From the NCBI GenBank assembly GCA_042854365.1, contig AP031437.1, positions 744,001 to 808,000 on the forward strand: a DNA stretch of 64,000 nt, in the 5' to 3' direction. Source of the DNA: Anaeromassilibacillus sp001305115 (lineage in GTDB: Bacteria > Bacillota > Clostridia > Oscillospirales > Acutalibacteraceae). The position numbers and the translations under genes were made by a program. Under the pieces are notes generated by a model that ran no database searches, was not told the origin of the DNA, and saw nothing but the letters and a program-made list of their open reading frames with translations. How positions within the stretch are numbered: position 1 is the first letter of the stretch; every line of letters begins with the position of its first letter. This document shows positions 27,501 through 34,086 of the stretch, piece after piece.

Positions 27501-27782
27501 GTAGATGGAACTGATTTCACCCGTTACGACAAAACGTGGACGCAACAATCCGTCGGTACAGGCATCGTGCAGCCGGAAATCTTCCCGCAGCGTGTAAAGA
27601 CCTTCCTCTGCGGGAATCAATTTTTCGTTTAATTCCTCCCGCCAGGCTGGATGGGTAAAATCTCCAGTACCGACCAGATGAATTCCCTTGCGGCGGGCCC
27701 AGAGCTCCAAATACTCGGGGATACATTCCCGACTGGTCGCTCGGGAGTACTTGGAATGGATATGTAAATCGGCAATATACAT
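24528..27782 (-). CDS. EndoQ-like nuclease / UvrD helicase fusion
   Basis: A 1084-residue fusion. Residues 1-420 are a PHP-type module (DLHIHSKYSRATSRE, GTGDFTHP, NSDAHSPSKLGREA) with a four-Cys zinc site (Cys273, 276, 289, 292), closely matching EndoQ. EndoQ enzymes nick DNA 5' of deaminated or abasic sites. Residues about 460-1070 are a superfamily 1 UvrD/PcrA helicase: AGPGTGKT (482-489), LLVDEFQDIN, GDPDQSIYGFRG, TLMTLHGSKGLEYP. The protein ends in KQLSLFD; QLSLF fits the bacterial beta-clamp-binding pentapeptide. ATG at 27782 follows AGGTGAG; a GTG nine bases upstream is less likely. Predicted role: repair of deaminated DNA with unwinding at the nick. It is often annotated only as a UvrD helicase. 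Confidence 0.88.
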   Translation of the reverse strand: MYIADLHIHSKYSRATSRECIPEYLELWARRKGIHLVGTGDFTHPAWREELNEKLIPAEEGLYTLREDFRLHDACTDGLLRPRFVVTGEISSIYKKGGKVRKVHNVILLPSLEAAELLSQKLEAIGNIHSDGRPILGLDCRDLLEITLEACPDAVFIPAHIWTPHFSLFGAFSGFNTIEECFEDLTPHIHALETGLSSDPPMNWRLSALDGYHLVSNSDAHSPSKLGREANLLEGPLSYPALSHALQTGEGLAGTIEFFPEEGKYHFDGHRNCNLCLSPAEAERYGGICPVCGRKLTIGVQHRVEQLADRDDGARAPNANPFESLAPLPEVIAGSTGLSATGSKVTTQYESMLRQLGPEFSILREIAPEDIERIAGPCVAEGIRRLRAGKVQRSPGYDGAYGRIQLLRPDEIDALNGQICFFIRPASEAKKAPVKQQEHSPATCKSVPVETVQEKVSGPLDSLNEEQLAAVTAPERAISVVAGPGTGKTKTLVSRIAYLIQERGVKPAEITAVTFTNKAAGEMRERLEKQLGGKRAVRAMTIGTFHAISLQLLTEQNPTIALLDAYDAREIAEEIMKTHDCKLSPTAFLQEVSRKKNGIAAEDSTLSSEAFDAYQEYLCTAQVLDFDDLLIQALEMAETEVDKHAKWQKRFHYLLVDEFQDINALQFRLIQAWNRNGKNLFVIGDPDQSIYGFRGSDAHCFERLRADFPNLREVVLLKNYRSTPEILNCALSVIAENPGKMRCLEAQRPKGPRVSCVTAESDLSEGIYIAKEINRMVGGIDMLDSDAGFSRSEDAPPRSFSDIAVLYRTHRQADIIEKCLRREGIPCIISGRDDFLADDAVRGAVGFFHFLMDSHNVPALRACLKLVWNCPADLIDHLTQLWTRSHGQASLQETLQMAASEYADVAVLQPFFLQAQEFLPRVGKDKPRKMLDTWAKQHDLTSSEPFQRFLNTAVFHKDMASFLQNLLLGQESDLMRSATGKLYEAGAVTLMTLHGSKGLEYPVVFLSGVRRGKIPLESPKHPVDFEEERRLFYVGMTRAQDELILLTSKEPSCFLESIPKEQLHTVSAGGRKRPSEVKQLSLFD

Positions 27783-27878
27783 GCTTCTCACCTATTTTCG
27801 TCAAAATTCGCATCCTTATTATAGAGCGTCTTTTGGTGACTTGCAATCAATGTGCCACCGAACGCACTAGACGAAACC

Positions 27879-27907
27879 TTGCCTTTTTCGACAGAACGCG
27901 ATACAAT
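27879..27907 (+). promoter_or_regulatory. promoter of the DUF1015 gene
   Basis: TTGCCT (27879-27884) and TACAAT (27902-27907) with a 17-base spacer, about 88 bases before the start codon. The gene is divergent from the EndoQ-UvrD gene. Confidence 0.5.
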
Positions 27908-27994
27908 AAATCTGTTATGCCTGAGAAGGGCGCGCCCTTCTTGCTGGAACAAGTACCCGCTGCGCGGGAAATCCAAAATGAGGAGAATGGATCT

Positions 27995-29248
27995 ATGAAA
28001 AGTTTGGGCTTCTATCCGGCAAATGTCCTTCTGCCCGATGGAGTGGACCTCAAAAAGTGGAGCGTTGTTGCATGCGATCAATATACATCACAACCTGCTT
28101 ACTGGCAGGAAGTGGAAGAGATTGTAGGGGAAGCTCCCTCCACGCTGCGGATGATCGTACCGGAACTCTACCTGGAGGAACCGGGTGTCCAGCAGCGGAT
28201 TGAGGCGGTGAACGCAGCGATGGACCGGTATCTTGTAGAAGGACTCTTCCGCACGGTGGACAACTTTATCTATGTGCGCAGGACCCTTCGAGACGGAAAA
28301 GTACGCCGCGGTCTGATGGGCGTAGTAGACTTGGAAAGATACGACTTTACTAAGGGATCACAGTCTCTGATTCGGGCGACAGAGGGAACGGTTTTGGAAC
28401 GAATTCCACCGCGTGTGAAAGTACGCGAGCATGCGGCACTGGAATGCCCGCATATTATGTTGCTGATTGACGACCCCATGAAAACCGTGATTGAGCCGGT
28501 CGAGGACCGTATGGCTGAACTGGAATCGGTATATCAATTTGACCTGATGCAGGATAGCGGCTCGCTTGAAGGAATCCTCTGCGATGATTCCGAAGCACGG
28601 CGTATATTAGCTGCTTTGGATGAGCTGGGTGATCCAGAGGCATTTAATGCGCGGAACCAACTCACAGGAAAAGCTCCTCTGCTTTTTGCAGTAGGCGACG
28701 GCAATCACTCCTTGGCAACAGCAAAGACCTGTTATGAAAATTTGAAAAAGACCCTTTCTCCGGAGGAAGCACGGATACATCCGGCGCGTTACGCACTGGT
28801 TGAAGTTGTGAATCTGCACGACGATTCTTTGGAGTTTGAACCGATTCACCGCGTCGTTTTTGGTGTAGATGAAGAAAAACTGCTGCATTCTCTGAAGGAG
28901 CAGTGCAGGGCATCGGATGGCCAGCGTGTGGTCGTTTGCAAGGGGAAACAAAAAACAGAGCTGTATTTTTCCCAGACGTCGTCCAATCTTCCGGTCGGTA
29001 CCCTCCAGCAGTTTTTGGATGCTTATATAGAAGAGAACGGTGGTAGAGTCGATTACATTCACGGAGCGGAAGTTGTGGAAGAACTCTCCGCGCAGACGGG
29101 AAATGTTGGATTCTTACTGGAAGCCATGCCGAAAAGCGAGCTTTTTAAAACCGTTGTTCTGGACGGCGCTTTGCCACGGAAAACATTCTCCATGGGGCAT
29201 GCGTGGGACAAGCGCTTTTATATGGAGTGCAGACAGATTCAGGAATAA
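27995..29248 (+). CDS. DUF1015 family protein
   Basis: A 417-residue DUF1015 protein. Recognisable segments are FYPANVLLP, VVACDQYTSQPAYW near the start, GDGNHSLATAK in the middle, and a C-terminal VGFLLEAMPKSELF. Members are near 400-420 residues and are widespread in anaerobes; the biochemical role is not established. ATG at 27995 follows GAGGAG. The 54 in-frame codons upstream overlap the promoter and are not counted. It forms a single-gene unit closed by the terminator at 29256-29309. Confidence 0.9.
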   Translation: MKSLGFYPANVLLPDGVDLKKWSVVACDQYTSQPAYWQEVEEIVGEAPSTLRMIVPELYLEEPGVQQRIEAVNAAMDRYLVEGLFRTVDNFIYVRRTLRDGKVRRGLMGVVDLERYDFTKGSQSLIRATEGTVLERIPPRVKVREHAALECPHIMLLIDDPMKTVIEPVEDRMAELESVYQFDLMQDSGSLEGILCDDSEARRILAALDELGDPEAFNARNQLTGKAPLLFAVGDGNHSLATAKTCYENLKKTLSPEEARIHPARYALVEVVNLHDDSLEFEPIHRVVFGVDEEKLLHSLKEQCRASDGQRVVVCKGKQKTELYFSQTSSNLPVGTLQQFLDAYIEENGGRVDYIHGAEVVEELSAQTGNVGFLLEAMPKSELFKTVVLDGALPRKTFSMGHAWDKRFYMECRQIQE

Positions 29249-29255
29249 ATTTCTT

Positions 29256-29309
29256 AAAAGGGGAAGAGCTTTTGCATCTCAGTAGAAGACGCAAGGCCTT
29301 CCCCTTTTT
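29256..29309. terminator. bidirectional terminator
   Basis: AAAAGGGGAAG pairs with CTTCCCCTTTTT around a longer loop. It lies between the converging DUF1015 gene and the small minus-strand gene and has T-runs on both strands. Confidence 0.7.
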
Positions 29310-29312
29310 GGA

Positions 29313-29492
29313 TTAGGAACCGGAGGGCTTGTCCCGATTCGTACGCTCCAAGTCACCAAAGTATTTCGCAATGGCATATAGCTGATCCAACTTGCAATAG
29401 AGTTCATTCTGATTTTGAATGATTGCGTTAAGATTCTGGTTGATGAGCTTTAATTCCTGACACATTTTCCGATTACGATGTCGACGTTTCAT
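29313..29492 (-). CDS. small basic coiled-coil-like protein
   Basis: A 59-residue protein beginning MKRRHRNRKMCQELK. Its middle is rich in Asn/Gln/Leu with heptad-like spacing (INQNLNAIIQNQNELYCKLDQL), suggesting a short coiled coil. ATG at 29492 has a GGGGGG-type ribosome binding site 7 bases upstream. No membrane segment and no family recognised. It converges on the DUF1015 gene. Being short and unsupported by a known family, it is moderately likely to be real. Confidence 0.45.
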   Translation of the reverse strand: MKRRHRNRKMCQELKLINQNLNAIIQNQNELYCKLDQLYAIAKYFGDLERTNRDKPSGS

Positions 29493-29610
29493 TACAAATC
29501 CCCCCATTCTACGTCTCAAGTATACCATATTTTACTTCATAGGCAATATCTCGTAAAGAGACACAGCCCGGAATTATGAGAATAAAATAGGGGGAAAGGA
29601 GGAAACCGGT

Positions 29611-29811
29611 TTGAACACCCAACAAATGCTCTATCAATTGGAGACCGTACGCCGCTCTATTTTGACCATACAAAAGCTTCAAAGCCGCGCATGTCAGACC
29701 CAGGCTTTGCTTCAAACAGTGGGGTATGCAGCAAATTTGTATTCATGGATTGACGCGATAAACCACTTTCGATATCCGGTGCGAAGCTGTCCGCGAAGAC
29801 GCAGGTTTTAA
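29611..29811 (+). CDS. small hypothetical protein, TTG start
   Basis: A 66-residue frame starting TTG, with a strong AAAGGAGG 8 bases upstream. The sequence is helical and Gln/Leu-rich (MLYQLETVRRSILTIQKL) and ends in a basic tail (SCPRRRRF). It is divergent from the 59-residue gene, and both begin with helical heads, so the two could be a functional pair; this is speculation. No family recognised. Confidence 0.45.
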   Translation: MNTQQMLYQLETVRRSILTIQKLQSRACQTQALLQTVGYAANLYSWIDAINHFRYPVRSCPRRRRF

Positions 29812-29827
29812 ACAATTCAATTTTCTC

Positions 29828-29857
29828 TTACATTTTTATCCAATAATGTGCTAAAAT
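29828..29857 (+). promoter_or_regulatory. possible promoter of carD
   Basis: TTACAT (29828-29833) and TAAAAT (29852-29857) with an 18-base spacer. The start codon is about 200 bases further on, so the leader would be long. Confidence 0.4.
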
Positions 29858-30064
29858 AAAGATACAGTATGCAAACTTGCGATGCCGAGGATTGGTAAGA
29901 TCGTTGCATACAACGATGTTCGAGCAAATGGTGAATGCATGTTATGAAAAGGAGGCCAGAACGTGTGTAAAGGTCTGGAATCCCGATGAGAATGGATGCA
30001 AAATCGCCCATTTGTTGACGTTGCAGAAGATACGTTGGTGAGATGTACGTTTGGAGGGCGAAAA

Positions 30065-30589
30065 ATGTTTCAGAAAAATGATTTAATTGTTTATGGGAAC
30101 ACAGGAATTTGCCGTGTAGAAGAGATTGGCACGCCGGAGAGCCTGCCAGGGGTTGATAAAGGGAAACTCTATTACAAATTAGTACCTGTACGAAGTGCCA
30201 GCACCATCTATACTCCGGTGGATACGCATGTGTTCATGCGTCCAGCGATGACAAAAGAAGAGGCTGACCAATTGATTGATCGGATTCCACAGATTTCAGA
30301 GGATTCCTTTGAATGCCGTGACCCACGCGTCTTGGCTGAGCATTATCGTACCTCGCTGCAAACACATGAGTGCGAAGACTTGGTTCGTTTAATTAAAACG
30401 GTTTATCAAAAGAGCCAAAGGTTGGTTCAGAATGGAAAGAAACCTGGAAAGACCGATCAGCAATATCGCAAACGTGCAGAAGAATTGCTCAACGAAGAAT
30501 TGTCCGTGGCGTTGGGCATCCCCTATGATGAGGTACCTGCCTATATTGAGCAGCGAATTTCCGGTTTGGAAGTGGCGCAGGGGGCATAA
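30065..30589 (+). CDS. CarD/CdnL-family transcriptional regulator
   Basis: A 174-residue CarD-type protein. The N-terminal RNA-polymerase-interacting domain starts MFQKNDLIVYGNTGICRVEE and includes YYKLVPVRSASTIYTPVD; an all-helical C-terminal region follows. CarD proteins bind the beta subunit and stabilise open promoter complexes. ATG at 30065 has GGAGGG 6 bases upstream; 23 in-frame codons before it are not part of the family. It is a single-gene unit with a terminator at 30612-30660. Confidence 0.9.
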   Translation: MFQKNDLIVYGNTGICRVEEIGTPESLPGVDKGKLYYKLVPVRSASTIYTPVDTHVFMRPAMTKEEADQLIDRIPQISEDSFECRDPRVLAEHYRTSLQTHECEDLVRLIKTVYQKSQRLVQNGKKPGKTDQQYRKRAEELLNEELSVALGIPYDEVPAYIEQRISGLEVAQGA

Positions 30590-30611
30590 ATCTGCGAAAA
30601 ATCCAGATGAT

Positions 30612-30660
30612 AAAAAACCGGGCTGTCTGCTTTTCATCAAAACAGATGGCCCGATTTTTT
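30612..30660. terminator. bidirectional terminator between carD and nifU
   Basis: AACCGGGCTGTCTG pairs with CAGATGGCCCGATT, with A-run before and T-run after, so it can stop transcription from both sides. Confidence 0.75.
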
Positions 30661-30706
30661 CAGCTCGTTTTAGAAATATCAATTGTACATACAATCATGT
30701 ATCCAT

Positions 30707-31144
30707 TTACTCATGCAGACCACAAGCACATTCTTCGCATTCGGTGAGTTTCCCTACGATTGGAGTGGGATCCATGCCTTGCCGTTTGTAGTAGTCCGCA
30801 ATTGCTGCCTTGATTGCCTGCTCGGCCAGGACAGAGCAATGAACTTTGACGGACGGCAAGCCGTCCAGGGCTTCCATCACAGCCTTGTTTGTAAGTTTGA
30901 GCGCATCATTGATGGTTTTACCTTTGATGAGTTCTGTCGCCATCGAACTAGTAGCAATTGCGGCGCCACATCCGAACGTTTTAAATGTCACATCTGTGAT
31001 GACATCGTCTTTTACTTTAATATACATACGCATAATGTCGCCACAACGGGGATTTCCCACCTCTCCGACGCCACTAGGTTCTTTTATTTCTCCCACATTG
31101 CGGGGATTTGTAAAATGATCCATGACTTTTTCACTGTATGCCAT
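30707..31144 (-). CDS. nifU: iron-sulfur scaffold protein NifU/IscU-type
   Basis: A 145-residue Fe-S scaffold that receives sulfur from the cysteine desulfurase encoded just upstream. The three ligand cysteines are visible in GNPRCGDIM, FKTFGCGAAIA and KVHCSVLAEQA. The C-terminal CEECACG adds extra cysteines, a common feature of clostridial forms. ATG at 31144 follows AAGGAGG; an earlier in-frame codon is less likely. It is separated by 23 bases from nifS, so the two are co-transcribed. Confidence 0.93.
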   Translation of the reverse strand: MAYSEKVMDHFTNPRNVGEIKEPSGVGEVGNPRCGDIMRMYIKVKDDVITDVTFKTFGCGAAIATSSMATELIKGKTINDALKLTNKAVMEALDGLPSVKVHCSVLAEQAIKAAIADYYKRQGMDPTPIVGKLTECEECACGLHE

Positions 31145-31167
31145 AAAGAACAACCTCCTTCTTTTTA

Positions 31168-32358
31168 TCATTCATACGACGTTTGACCGGCAAGAATTTT
31201 CTCCCATAGGGGACTCATAGAGCGCAGCCGCTCCACAATGCCGGGTAAGACTTCGAGAATATAGTCGACGTCCTCCTCGGTGTTTTGGTCACTCAAGGAG
31301 AGGCGTAGTGAACCATGCGCGATTTCGTGTGGCAAGCCGATCGCAAGCAGTACATGGCTTGGGTCCAGAGAACCGGAGGTGCAAGCAGAGCCGGAGGAAC
31401 CGCATATACCATTCAGATCGAGTAAAAGCAGAAGAGATTCCCCTTCAATTCCTTCAAAACACAGATTCACATTGCCAGGCAAACGTTTCGCACGGTCACC
31501 GTTGAGACGGGAACGTTCGATTTGTAAAGCGCCGTCAATCAGGCGATCCCGCATAGAACGCAGGCGTTTAGTACGCTCATCCATTGTGGCACAGGCCTCT
31601 TTTAAAGCTACGCTAAGGCCCACAATACCAGCCACATTTTCGGTGCCGGCCCTGCGGCCGCGTTCCTGTGCGCCTCCATCGATCAGATTTGGAAGGGAGA
31701 CACCCTTTCGAATCGCTAATACCCCTACGCCTTTGGGACCATGTAATTTGTGCGCAGAAAGGGATAGTAAGTCGATGTTTTGCTCCTTCATTTGAATCGG
31801 TACGTTTCCGGCTGCTTGGACCGCATCGGTGTGAAATAGTACACCATGTTTTTTGCAGATTGCTCCAAGCTCTGGGATCGGCTGTATGGTACCAATCTCA
31901 TTGTTTGCATACATAATGGTGACTAAAGCGGTATCTTCCCGAATTGCCGCTTCAAGTTCCTCTGGACGGACAAGACCGTCGGAATGAACATCTAGGTAGG
32001 TGACAGAGAACCCCTCTTGTTCCAGAGCCGCACATGTATGCAATACAGCATGATGTTCAAATTTTGAGGTGATGATGTGTTTCTTGCCCTTTTTGGCCAG
32101 TTGATGGGCAACGCCTTTAATCGCCCAGTTGTCAGATTCACTGCCGCCAGACGTAAAAAATATTTCATGAGGTTCTACCCCAAGGCAGCTTGCCACATCT
32201 GCACGAGCCAATTCCAGATGTTTTTTTGCGTCCCGCCCGATGGCGTATAGGCTGGATGGATTTCCGTATAAATCGGTATAAAATGGTTTCATTGCCTCAA
32301 ATACTGTGGGAGAAACCGGAGTAGTTGCAGCATTATCTGCATAAACAAAGCGTGCCAT
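31168..32358 (-). CDS. nifS: cysteine desulfurase NifS/IscS-type
   Basis: A 396-residue PLP enzyme that removes sulfur from cysteine to supply Fe-S assembly. Motifs: ADNAATTP at the start, FTSGGSESDN, the PLP-lysine in LSAHKLHGPKG, and the active Cys in GSSGSACTSGSLDPSHVL. The long loop around the Cys fits group I (NifS/IscS) enzymes. ATG at 32358 follows AGGTGA; a GTG nine bases earlier overlaps this site. It is the first gene of the nifS-nifU pair. No IscR-type regulator is adjacent. Confidence 0.95.
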   Translation of the reverse strand: MARFVYADNAATTPVSPTVFEAMKPFYTDLYGNPSSLYAIGRDAKKHLELARADVASCLGVEPHEIFFTSGGSESDNWAIKGVAHQLAKKGKKHIITSKFEHHAVLHTCAALEQEGFSVTYLDVHSDGLVRPEELEAAIREDTALVTIMYANNEIGTIQPIPELGAICKKHGVLFHTDAVQAAGNVPIQMKEQNIDLLSLSAHKLHGPKGVGVLAIRKGVSLPNLIDGGAQERGRRAGTENVAGIVGLSVALKEACATMDERTKRLRSMRDRLIDGALQIERSRLNGDRAKRLPGNVNLCFEGIEGESLLLLLDLNGICGSSGSACTSGSLDPSHVLLAIGLPHEIAHGSLRLSLSDQNTEEDVDYILEVLPGIVERLRSMSPLWEKILAGQTSYE

Positions 32359-32537
32359 AATTTTCACCTTTACTTTCTTCCTTTAGAAAGGGGATTTCCA
32401 CACCCCTATGCTAAGCTTTCCCTATGAAGGAAATTTTAATCCTTACTAATTTACTATGAATTGAATATACACCATTTCAGTCTACATTGCAAGGGCTTTT
32501 AGCAAAAAGTTTCTGTAGGCTGATTTTTTGAAAGGGC

Positions 32538-32590
32538 AAAATGTGCAGCCGTGGAAACCATTCGGAAGTTTTCCACGGCTGCACATTTTA
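32538..32590 (-). terminator. large hairpin terminator after rnhA
   Basis: AAAATGTGCAGCCGTGGAAA pairs with TTTCCACGGCTGCACATTTT, a stem of about 20 bp, able to act on both strands. It is 200 bases past the rnhA stop and upstream of nifS; no gene lies between. Confidence 0.75.
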
Positions 32591-32790
32591 TTGATATATA
32601 GAATATACATATTTGTTATCAATCTTTGTCTTTTGAAAACGGAAACAAAAACAATGGCATGTTTTGCATATGAGGAGTATAAACAATTATTTTATCGAGA
32701 AAAGGGCGTATCCAATCTATCTGAAACCGGCTTCATAGCAGGGATTCTTTTCAGCGGAATATGAACTCATCGGATAGGCTGCCTGTGAAA

Positions 32791-33246
32791 TTAAATGGTT
32801 TTTCCCGTAGCTTTGGCACGATCGGCTCCGGCGACCGCCAAACGGTCGCATCGTTCGTTTTCAGGATGCCCGTTGTGCCCGCGTACCCATACAATATCCA
32901 CTTGATGAACATCCAGCAATTGAAGAAGAAGGTCCCAAAGGTCGGAGTTGAGTGCAGGACTTTTATCTGCCTTTCGCCAACCGTTTTGTTTCCACTTTTT
33001 CGCCCAACCTTTTTCTATGGCATTGCATACATATTGTGAATCGCTGCAAAGGGTTACCGAACAAGGTTCCTTCAAACATTGTAGGGCACGAATTACCGCA
33101 GTAAGCTCCATTCGGTTGTTGGTAGTAGCGGGATCACCACCGCTGATTTCTTTTTCGATACCGTTAAAGCGTAGAATAGCTCCCCAGCCCCCTGGACCAG
33201 GATTGCCTTGACAGGCGCCATCGGTGAATATCTCTACATGTTTCAT
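32791..33246 (-). CDS. rnhA: ribonuclease HI
   Basis: A 151-residue RNase H that removes RNA from RNA-DNA hybrids. The four catalytic acids are visible: Asp9 in FTDGACQGNPG, Glu47 in NNRMELTAVI, Asp69 in CSDSQYV and Asp134 in ERCDRLA. The basic loop KKWKQNGWRKAD is of the bacterial RNase HI type. Length is normal. Start at 33246 has only a weak AAAGGA-like site. The 142-bp repeat array lies directly upstream and may contain its promoter region. Confidence 0.95.
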   Translation of the reverse strand: MKHVEIFTDGACQGNPGPGGWGAILRFNGIEKEISGGDPATTNNRMELTAVIRALQCLKEPCSVTLCSDSQYVCNAIEKGWAKKWKQNGWRKADKSPALNSDLWDLLLQLLDVHQVDIVWVRGHNGHPENERCDRLAVAGADRAKATGKTI

Positions 33247-33287
33247 GTTTTTCGTCCTTTGTCCCCGCAGATGCGGTTGGTTTTATA

Positions 33288-33640
33288 CTCTCAGCCGTCG
33301 GAAGGAGGCGAGCTCTGGCGAAGCCGGCTTCCGGTTACGGCGTGAGGTTATCTAAAACATCCAGGTTTGAAGAATGGAAAGGTACTAATAGAAAATTTGT
33401 GAAATCACAAAGCCGGATGTTTCAATGCTCTCTCAGCCGTCGGAAGAGGGCGAACTTTGGCGGAACCAGCTTCCGGTTACGGCGCGAGGTTATCTAAAAC
33501 ATCCAAGTTTGAAGAATGGAAAGGTACTACTAGAAAATTTGTGAAATCACAAAGCCGGATGTTTCAATGTTCTCTCAGCCGTCGGAAGAGGGCGAGCTTT
33601 GGCGGAACCGGCTTCCGGTTACGGCGTGAGGTTATTATAA
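33288..33640. repeat. 142-bp structured tandem repeats (2.5 copies)
   Basis: Copies start with CTCTCAGCCGTCGG at 33288, 33430 and 33572, exactly 142 bases apart; the third stops after about 68 bases. Each full unit has two stem-loops. One is GCCGTCGGAAG with CTTCCG-GTT-ACGGC. The other is AAACATCC with GGATGTTT, enclosing TTTGTG-AAAT-CACAAA. Differences between copies fall mostly in the first loop while its stem is kept. No open frame explains the unit. Confidence 0.85.
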
Positions 33641-33754
33641 CACATTTTTCCCTACTCGTGATATTTTTGTATTTGTATCCCCTGTGGCGTTTTAAAAAAA
33701 TCGTAATAGGGCAATAATAGAAACAACGACGGATGTTCAGAACGTGTTCATACC

Positions 33755-33783
33755 TTGACAGCCATACGGAATCAAGGTACAAT
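33755..33783 (+). promoter_or_regulatory. promoter of the rnj-gdpP-rplI-dnaB-... unit
   Basis: A perfect TTGACA (33755-33760) and TACAAT (33778-33783) with a 17-base spacer: the strongest promoter-like sequence near this long transcription unit. Confidence 0.75.
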
Positions 33784-33789
33784 AATGAC

Positions 33790-34053
33790 AATCAAAACCG
33801 GTCAGGTTTGGCTTACTGTTATTATGGACATCCAGCCTGCGGTCGGCATACAAATGATGCAGAGCGATTTAGAGGCGCCGGGCAACGGGCCTCTTTGCTG
33901 TATAAATTGGAATATTCTTTAATACGCGCAGTTTCGGGGCGTGTGGGAAGGCACAGCGCGGGACAACACAGCGCGGATTAAAAATATATATCATTAATTT
34001 TTATTATTGGAGGGCCAACGCCGTCAGGCACCGTTTGCAGGCGGGCGTTTTAC
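33790..34053 (+). promoter_or_regulatory. structured leader of rnj
   Basis: A leader of about 300 bases precedes the rnj start. It holds AGAGGC/GCCTCT (33871-33895) and AACGCC/GGCGTT (34018-34049), the latter followed by TTTTAC, resembling an attenuator just before the ribosome binding site. A 45-codon open frame from 33786 has no ribosome binding site. Function not established. Confidence 0.4.
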
Positions 34054-34086
34054 TTGGCATCTCCAGAAGACAATGGAGGTTGTATT

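Noticed and set aside
32528..32764. A 78-codon plus-strand frame between nifS and rnhA.
   Set aside because: It starts inside the terminator hairpin and shows no family features.
33288..33640. On the minus strand the repeat contains CTGAGAG, suggesting a TPP riboswitch.
   Set aside because: No other TPP element is present, neither downstream gene is thiamine-related, and the motif is too short to count.
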